This document shows, one piece after another, positions 59,238 to 64,000 of a DNA stretch of 64,000 nucleotides (positions are counted from its first letter, which is position 1; every line of letters begins with the position of its first letter). The stretch is taken from the NCBI GenBank assembly GCA_905339155.1, contig CAJPFJ010000003.1, positions 1-64,000 of the forward strand. The letters run 5' to 3'. Under the pieces are notes generated by a model. That model worked only from the letters and a program-made list of their open reading frames with translations. It had not been told where the DNA came from and did not search any database. The translations under genes and the position numbers were made by a program. The stretch is from Methanosarcinales archaeon. Lineage in GTDB: Archaea; Halobacteriota; Methanosarcinia; Methanosarcinales; Methanoperedenaceae.

Positions 59238-59987
59238 ATGATGCAGTCACCACAAACCGGATATGATAGTGCAATAACCGTGTTCAGCCCTGATGGGAGG
59301 CTGTTCCAGGTAGAATACGCACGTGAAGCTGTGAAAAGAGGAACAACAGCAATAGGAATTAAAGCAAAAGACGGAGCAGTCTTATTAGTAGATAAGAGGG
59401 CTACCACAAGACTTGTGGAGATGGAATCCATTGAAAAAATTTTCCAGATAGATGATCATATCGGTCTGGCAACATCGGGATTAGTAGCTGACGCGCGCGT
59501 TCTTGTAGACTTTGCCCGCGTAAAGGCACAGGTCAACAAAACAACATACAGTGAGCCCATCGGGATCGAGACACTGTCTAAAGAGATATGCGATTTCAAG
59601 CAGTCATACACACAAACAGGCGGAGTAAGACCATTCGGGACATCTCTTCTTATCGCCGGGATCGAGGGAGACAGAACGCGAATTTTTGAAACCGATCCCA
59701 GTGGAGCGTTGCTTGAATACAAAGCTACCGGAATTGGCTCAGGAAGATCTGAAATAATGGAGTTCCTGGAGAAAAAATATACTGAAGATATTGATCTTGA
59801 TAAAGCTATTGTTCTTGGGCTTGAAGCCCTCAAGACAGTAACAGAAGGCGTTCTGAATGAATTGAACATAGAAGTTGGAGTGCTCGAACTTTCAACAAGA
59901 AAATTCAGGAAGCTAACAGTTTCCGAAGTGAAAAAATTTGTATCGGGGATCCCCAAAGAAACAAGTGAAAAGGGAAAGAAAAAATAA
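59238..59987 (+). CDS. psmA: proteasome subunit alpha
   Basis: A 249-residue alpha-type subunit of the 20S proteasome. It starts [20 protein letters not shown] then [20 protein letters not shown], the alpha signature. There is no propeptide and no catalytic Thr. The end is Lys-rich (ETSEKGKKK). The alpha ring gates entry for ATPase regulators. AAACCAGGAGACACT precedes the ATG pair; the second ATG at 59241 is an equal choice. An exosome/SBDS neighbourhood seen in other archaea is missing; RPA follows one base after the stop. Confidence 0.97.
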   Translation: MMQSPQTGYDSAITVFSPDGRLFQVEYAREAVKRGTTAIGIKAKDGAVLLVDKRATTRLVEMESIEKIFQIDDHIGLATSGLVADARVLVDFARVKAQVNKTTYSEPIGIETLSKEICDFKQSYTQTGGVRPFGTSLLIAGIEGDRTRIFETDPSGALLEYKATGIGSGRSEIMEFLEKKYTEDIDLDKAIVLGLEALKTVTEGVLNELNIEVGVLELSTRKFRKLTVSEVKKFVSGIPKETSEKGKKK

Positions 59988-59988
59988 T

Positions 59989-61113
59989 ATGGTGAATTTC
60001 GAAGAGATTGAAGAGATTTTTAAGAAACTTGAAGGAAAACTTACGCCTGAAGAATTTAGGTCAAAAGTTGAAACGAAATTCACGGAAATGAATGGTCTTT
60101 GCGATTCAAGGACCGCAGCGATGCTTGTTGCAAGCGAACTGGGATTGAATGAGAACATTAAGATCAAGGACATGACTGCGGATAAGGGCAATGTTATTTT
60201 TATTGCAAAAGTGACTTCAGTTGGGGATATTAAGGAATTTTCACGAGATAATGATACTATGGGTCGGGTTGTAAATCTGAATCTTGCGGATGAAACAGGT
60301 TCTATCAGGGCTGCATTATGGGATGATGCTGCCGACCTTGTGAAAATTGGGAATCTAAAGATGGGGCAGACCATTAAAGTGAAAGGATTCGTCAAACAGG
60401 GGCAGCGCGGGCTTGAAGTAAACGTGGGAAGGGGCGGGAATGTTGAACATGTTGAAAAAGAAGTTCCTGTGAATTTAAAACCCCATAAGATCAGCGAGAT
60501 CAAAGCAGGAATGAATGACCTGAATGTTCTTGGCAAGGTGCTTGATATAGGGAAAGTGCGCACATTTGCACGAAAGGATGGAAAGACAGGTAAAGTCGCA
60601 AATATTACCATAGGTGATGAAACAGGGAAAATCCGGGTTACTTTATGGGATTCCAAAGCTGAATCCCCTGGTGTTAATGCAGGGGATATTGTGGAAATAA
60701 TGAATGCATACGCACGGGAAAATACATTCAGCAACTCGACGGAACTGTCGCTTGGCTCTGGCGGGGGAATTACCAAAAGCAGCGCAGTCGTTACCTATAA
60801 CGAACCTATCACGCCAATATCCGATATAGGTATTAACTCTGCCTACAGCGTAGCAGGGCATGTCTCGGGAATTGATGATATAAGGGAATTCGATAGGCCT
60901 GACGGCACAAAAAGCAAGATGTCAAACATTTATATCTCAGATAATACCGGGCGCATTAAAGTGGCGCTCTGGGCTGAACACGCAGACCTTGTAAATGAAC
61001 TTGAAATCGGAAGCGAGATACAAATTGTGGATGCTTTTGCAAAATCGGGAAGGAACGAGGAAGTGGAACTTAGCGCTGGTGCAAGGACGAGTATCCAGGT
61101 TATTCGAAAGTGA
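59989..61113 (+). CDS. replication protein A, multi-OB-fold single-stranded DNA-binding protein
   Basis: A 374-residue protein from ATG 59989 (MVNFEEIEEIFKKLEGKLTP). After an N-terminal helical segment, three OB folds follow with repeated signatures: VVNLNLADETGSIRAALWDD near residue 90, VANITIGDETGKIRVTLWDS near 200 and MSNIYISDNTGRIKVALWAE near 305. No zinc finger is present. RPA protects single-stranded DNA in replication, repair and recombination. radA lies 188 bases downstream on the same strand. Confidence 0.92.
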   Translation: MVNFEEIEEIFKKLEGKLTPEEFRSKVETKFTEMNGLCDSRTAAMLVASELGLNENIKIKDMTADKGNVIFIAKVTSVGDIKEFSRDNDTMGRVVNLNLADETGSIRAALWDDAADLVKIGNLKMGQTIKVKGFVKQGQRGLEVNVGRGGNVEHVEKEVPVNLKPHKISEIKAGMNDLNVLGKVLDIGKVRTFARKDGKTGKVANITIGDETGKIRVTLWDSKAESPGVNAGDIVEIMNAYARENTFSNSTELSLGSGGGITKSSAVVTYNEPITPISDIGINSAYSVAGHVSGIDDIREFDRPDGTKSKMSNIYISDNTGRIKVALWAEHADLVNELEIGSEIQIVDAFAKSGRNEEVELSAGARTSIQVIRK

Positions 61114-61301
61114 GATGATGGAATTTCCAGTGGAAATGATGGGGTTCATTATCATAGAAAATATCAACTAAAAAATAATGCCACAAAAGGTAGTGTCAAT
61201 ATTACTTTCACACCGCTCTCATAATCTTTATTTATAGGCACACCAAGATAATGACAATTGTGCACCAGATAACAAATAAAACGTGCACTGGAGAAAACAA
61301 C

Positions 61302-62279
61302 ATGGCAGAAAGAAAAACTTTGGAAGATTTACCGGGTGTAGGTCCCGCAACAGCAGAGAAATTGAAAGAAGCAGGTTTTGGCTCAATTGAAGCCATAGCC
61401 GTATCATCGTCATCTGAACTTGCAAGTATAGCGGAGATCGGGGAATCAACCGCACAGAAGATCATTAATGCAGCACGACAGGCCGCAGATGTTGGGGGAT
61501 TTGAAACAGGCGACCTTGTGCTTGAGCGCAGGAAGCTCGTGGGAAAATTAAGTTTTGGAACCAGGGCCTTTGACGACCTCATGGGCGGTGGGGTCGAGTC
61601 CCAGGCAATTACAGAGTTCTATGGCGAATTCGGATCTGGAAAGACGCAGGTTGGCCACCAGATGGCTGTGAACGTGCAGCTTCCAAAGGAAGAAGGAGGA
61701 CTTGAAGGGTCAGTGATAATAATTGACACTGAGAATACCTTCAGACCTGAGAGGATCACCCAGATGGTAATGGGATTATCCGCAAAAAATGGGAAAGAAT
61801 ACGATCTTGAGGAGTTCCTGAAGAACATCCATGTTGCAAAAGCCTATAATTCAAACCATCAGATACTGCTCGTGGATACGGCAAGTGATCTTGCTTTAAA
61901 ACTCAGGGATACCGACAGGCCGGTGCGCCTGCTGATCGTTGATTCATTAACAGCTCATTTCAGGGCTGAATATGTGGGACGCGGAACTTTAGCAGACAGG
62001 CAGCAGAAGCTGAATAAGCACATGCATGACCTCATGAAGTTCGCAAGTCTTTATAATGCAGCCATTATCGTTACCAACCAGGTAATGTCAAAGCCTGATG
62101 CATTCTTTGGCGACCCCACAAAACCCATTGGCGGGCATATCGTGGGACATACCGCAACATTCAGGCTGTACCTGCGGAAATCCAAAGGCGAGAAGAGGAT
62201 AGCAAGGCTTGTGGATTCTCCGAATCTTCCTGAGGGCGAGGCGATATTCTCGGTCACAACGGAAGGGCTTAAGGATTAG
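61302..62279 (+). CDS. radA: DNA recombination and repair protein RadA
   Basis: RadA is the archaeal RecA/Rad51 recombinase that catalyses strand exchange. The 325 residues from ATG 61302 begin [20 protein letters not shown] with the helix-hairpin-helix domain. The ATPase core has GEFGSGKTQ (Walker A) near residue 108, [15 protein letters not shown] near 137, and [20 protein letters not shown] (Walker B and L1) near 210, then [19 protein letters not shown] (L2 end). A TATA-like CTTTATTTATAGG at 61226-61238 would place transcript start near 61263, which favours ATG 61302 over the upstream in-frame codons at 61251. Confidence 0.97.
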   Translation: MAERKTLEDLPGVGPATAEKLKEAGFGSIEAIAVSSSSELASIAEIGESTAQKIINAARQAADVGGFETGDLVLERRKLVGKLSFGTRAFDDLMGGGVESQAITEFYGEFGSGKTQVGHQMAVNVQLPKEEGGLEGSVIIIDTENTFRPERITQMVMGLSAKNGKEYDLEEFLKNIHVAKAYNSNHQILLVDTASDLALKLRDTDRPVRLLIVDSLTAHFRAEYVGRGTLADRQQKLNKHMHDLMKFASLYNAAIIVTNQVMSKPDAFFGDPTKPIGGHIVGHTATFRLYLRKSKGEKRIARLVDSPNLPEGEAIFSVTTEGLKD

Positions 62280-62298
62280 ATAGCGTCACCGCAAAGTT

Positions 62299-62352
62299 CG
62301 CAAATAACGCAAAGCATAGCCATAAATCTTTGCAAACTTTGCGTTATTTGCG
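62299..62352. repeat. 16-base inverted repeat downstream of radA
   Basis: CGCAAATAACGCAAAG at 62299-62314 is the exact reverse complement of CTTTGCGTTATTTGCG at 62337-62352, with a 22-base loop. A GCAAAGTT/AACTTTGC-like extension also pairs in part. It could terminate radA transcripts or be a dispersed palindromic repeat. Confidence 0.65.
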
Positions 62353-62411
62353 GTGGGAAATCCACGTTAATCCCAAAAAAATCTGGACATTAATATTAAT
62401 AAGACATAATT

Positions 62412-62549
62412 ATGGTATTCAAAGCTGTCGTAGTCGATATTGACGGGACAATTACATATCTGAGAATGGCGGGAGTTGATGAAAAAGGGAATGATAAGAT
62501 AAATATAGAACGAAGTTTTATTGAGTATATACAAAAAATCACATCTTAG
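62412..62549 (+). pseudogene. deleted copy of phosphoglycolate phosphatase (pgp)
   Basis: From ATG 62412 the frame reads VFKAVVVDIDGTITY, the HAD motif I of pgp, and 43 bases around it differ at only two positions from the real gene at 63799. Then the sequence jumps to GAGAATGGCGGG, which in the real gene lies near the window end (AENGG), so about 130 bases are missing and the frame is changed. It ends at 62549. A relic of a complete pgp copy with an internal deletion. Confidence 0.8.
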
Positions 62550-62554
62550 ATAAA

Positions 62555-63466
62555 ATGAAAAATAGTGATACACTTTTACAACAATTTTTAGAAAGAGCAA
62601 AATCACATGATGCTGAAGTTGAACCAATAAAGATATTACGAAGCAATACTTTTAAAATTGGCCGATCCCATATTTTGATAAGAACTGCATCAGATTTGGG
62701 GAAAAGATATTTTTTCGGTTTAAACTATATTAATGCGGAAGAGCTATCAAATTTAGACAATTCTTTTGTTGCATTTATTTGCGGAAGTATCGACAAGATC
62801 ATATTTATCCCCTCAGATATTTTGATTAATAATCTCGGAGAGATTAGCCACGATCGAAATGGTGAATATAAAATCAATTTCACAAGAGAATTAGATTTAG
62901 TGTTAAAAGGGAAAGGGAAATCATTAGATTGTAGTAGTTTCATTAATAACTGGGATTCAATCCTTTTCTCCCAAAATTTAAAAACAGATATAATGAGCCC
63001 TGATGAAAGTTTTCATAATGTAATTCAAGGAAGGTTACTTCATATTGGAAATATTAGGGGTTATAAAACATATAGTCCTAACAAGAGCAAGACTTTCAAT
63101 AAGAAAAAACTAGAGGATATTGCCACATTAAATATTTGTCCCCAATTACAATTTTCAGACTATAATTCTATTAGAAATATTGATGTAATCTGGTTTAGAG
63201 AAGTAAATAATGGTTTTTATCCAGTATATGCGTTTGAAGTTGAACTTTCTACAGGTGTTTGGTCAGGTTTTGGCAGATTAGCCTCCCTTCAAGAGTATAA
63301 TACAAGGTTGTATATTATAACAAATGAAGAAAAAAAGTTTGATCAAGTATCAAATAGTTTCTCTGATTTGAAGAAAAAATACATACATATTGTTCCAGAT
63401 AAAATTGGATTATTATATTCAGCAGAAAGTAATTTGATCAGGATGAGGCAAGATTTTAACCTCTAA
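62555..63466 (+). CDS. PD-(D/E)XK-like nuclease candidate
   Basis: A 303-residue protein that is new to this region and AT-rich compared with its neighbours. The C-terminal 90 residues read SIRNIDVIWFREVNNGFYPV then YAFEVELSTGVWSGFGRLAS and LQEYNTRLYIIT. Asp in DVIW, Glu and Glu in FEVELS match the core of PD-(D/E)XK nucleases, as in restriction-like enzymes. The N-terminal 130 residues (LERAKSHDAEVEPIKILRSN then KIGRSHILIRTAS) are unassigned. It is followed by a small gene and enclosed by copies of pgp sequence. Confidence 0.65.
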   Translation: MKNSDTLLQQFLERAKSHDAEVEPIKILRSNTFKIGRSHILIRTASDLGKRYFFGLNYINAEELSNLDNSFVAFICGSIDKIIFIPSDILINNLGEISHDRNGEYKINFTRELDLVLKGKGKSLDCSSFINNWDSILFSQNLKTDIMSPDESFHNVIQGRLLHIGNIRGYKTYSPNKSKTFNKKKLEDIATLNICPQLQFSDYNSIRNIDVIWFREVNNGFYPVYAFEVELSTGVWSGFGRLASLQEYNTRLYIITNEEKKFDQVSNSFSDLKKKYIHIVPDKIGLLYSAESNLIRMRQDFNL

Positions 63467-63484
63467 TTATAAAAAGGTGTTATT

Positions 63485-63688
63485 ATGGAATTAATAGATG
63501 AAGATGAATTAATCTTCAAACTTACAAAAGAATGGGTTCAACAAGAATCCAATGATATTATTGGAAGAAACTTGAGTGATGATGAATTAGATACAGTTAA
63601 AAAATGTATTGAATGGGGCTTGTTGACAGATATTGATACAGTTTTCAAAACTGCAATTTTTGAAGCAACAAAAGATTCCCAAATATAA
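63485..63688 (+). CDS. small partner protein (67 aa)
   Basis: A 67-residue helical protein (MELIDEDELIFKLTKEWVQQ, ending FEATKDSQI). It lies 18 bases after the nuclease candidate in the same direction, with AAAGGTGTTATT as ribosome site. No family recognised. Partner or antitoxin of the preceding gene is a reasonable guess. Confidence 0.55.
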   Translation: MELIDEDELIFKLTKEWVQQESNDIIGRNLSDDELDTVKKCIEWGLLTDIDTVFKTAIFEATKDSQI

Positions 63689-63798
63689 TTGGTGATATAA
63701 TTTTTCAAATCTCAAAATGAAGACTTATAAATAGAATTTGAAATCCCTGCAATGATTGATACAAAAATACTCTATAAAGAAAAAGGATAGGAGCAGTT

Positions 63799-64000
63799 GT
63801 GGCATTCAAAGCTGTCGTTGTCGATATTGACGGGACAATAACATATAGCGACAGGAGTATCGATTGTAAAGCCGTTACGGCATTACGAAGCCTGCACGTT
63901 CCTGTAATCATAGCAACAGGGAACGTGCTGTGCGTTGTCCGCGCGGTCGCAAAACTCCTGGGAACAAGCGGCATCGTGATAGCCGAGAATGGCGGGGTAG
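63799..64000 (+). CDS. pgp: phosphoglycolate phosphatase, 5' part (runs off window)
   Basis: HAD-superfamily phosphatase, archaeal Pgp/TA0175 type. GTG 63799 starts AFKAVVVDIDGTITYSDRSI (motif I DxDGT), then VTALRSLHVPVIIATGNVLC (motif II) and GTSGIVIAENGGV at the window end. The GATAGGAGCAGTT ribosome site favours the GTG start. It hydrolyses phosphoglycolate or related phosphates. The start is beyond the accessory cassette at 62555-63688, and a deleted copy of the same gene precedes that cassette. Confidence 0.92.
   Translation, partial: MAFKAVVVDIDGTITYSDRSIDCKAVTALRSLHVPVIIATGNVLCVVRAVAKLLGTSGIVIAENGGV

Noticed and set aside
59913..60776. Open frame of 287 codons antisense to psmA end and RPA
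   Set aside because: It overlaps two certain genes, is low in complexity (Ser, Phe, Pro rich) and has no family match.

Overview
The window is archaeal and looks like a member of the Methanosarcinales, most probably a Candidatus Methanoperedens-like (ANME-2d) genome. The information-processing genes are archaeal: RadA, a multi-OB-fold RPA, proteasome alpha, prefoldin beta, KEOPS Pcc1, and SecF-SecD in archaeal order. C1 and methanofuran genes are present (fae, mfnA), as are families concentrated in methanogens and relatives (DUF2119, DUF555, DUF357, DUF1673, DUF116). The species assignment is inference; no 16S rRNA or mcr gene is present.

Layout. 0-4 kb: surE, then a decayed strip (ABC permease fragment, a sliver of a 4Fe-4S membrane protein, an alpha/beta hydrolase, an MBL-fold enzyme, a truncated DUF362 protein) that echoes the better preserved cluster at 52-58 kb. 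4.3-25 kb: mostly a conserved core with fae, secF-secD, a MoaD/SAMP-like protein and moaA, DUF357-DUF555-Dph6-like, mfnA, DUF116, an MBL nuclease-like protein, thioredoxin and 1-Cys peroxiredoxin, a class V aminotransferase, a polyprenol-kinase-like protein and a flippase-like protein, then pcc1-pfdB-DHH. A 156-bp element repeated twice lies at 9.9-10.3 kb, and a Trp-rich 26-residue ORF inside a hairpin lies at 15.8 kb. 25-34 kb: a UvrD-like helicase followed upstream by accessory modules (AlbA_2/Schlafen-like, HEPN-MNT, a type III restriction C-terminal fragment, VapBC) interleaved with two extra broken copies of the helicase 5' end and a second direct repeat around vapBC. 34-39 kb: aldo/keto reductase, nitroreductase, a GXGXG-like protein, GNAT, and a graveyard of fragments. 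39-50 kb: membrane-linked HTH regulators, a RelE-type toxin-antitoxin pair, DUF4367 and DUF1673 proteins, many internally deleted or frameshifted, and an intact IS1634-family element whose insertion can be reversed on paper to restore a reading frame. 50-58 kb: CrtI-like oxidoreductase, DUF362, MBL, CPBP protease, 4Fe-4S membrane protein, BlaI-like/M56-like pair, a TrmB-ABC ATPase chimera, a Tat stub, and an integrase C-terminal part overlapping tRNA-Lys. 58.7-64 kb: core again (JAMM protease, psmA, RPA, radA) and phosphoglycolate phosphatase (pgp), with a deleted pgp copy and a two-gene cassette carrying a PD-(D/E)XK-like protein inserted between radA and pgp.

The recurring theme is accessory cassettes next to partial copies of the 5' end of a housekeeping gene (helicase at 29-32 kb, pgp at 62-64 kb). 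This, with the reversible IS insertion and the tRNA-Lys integrase remnant, is the most notable structure here. Many frameshifts are described; some could be assembly errors in homopolymers, and this is stated where relevant.
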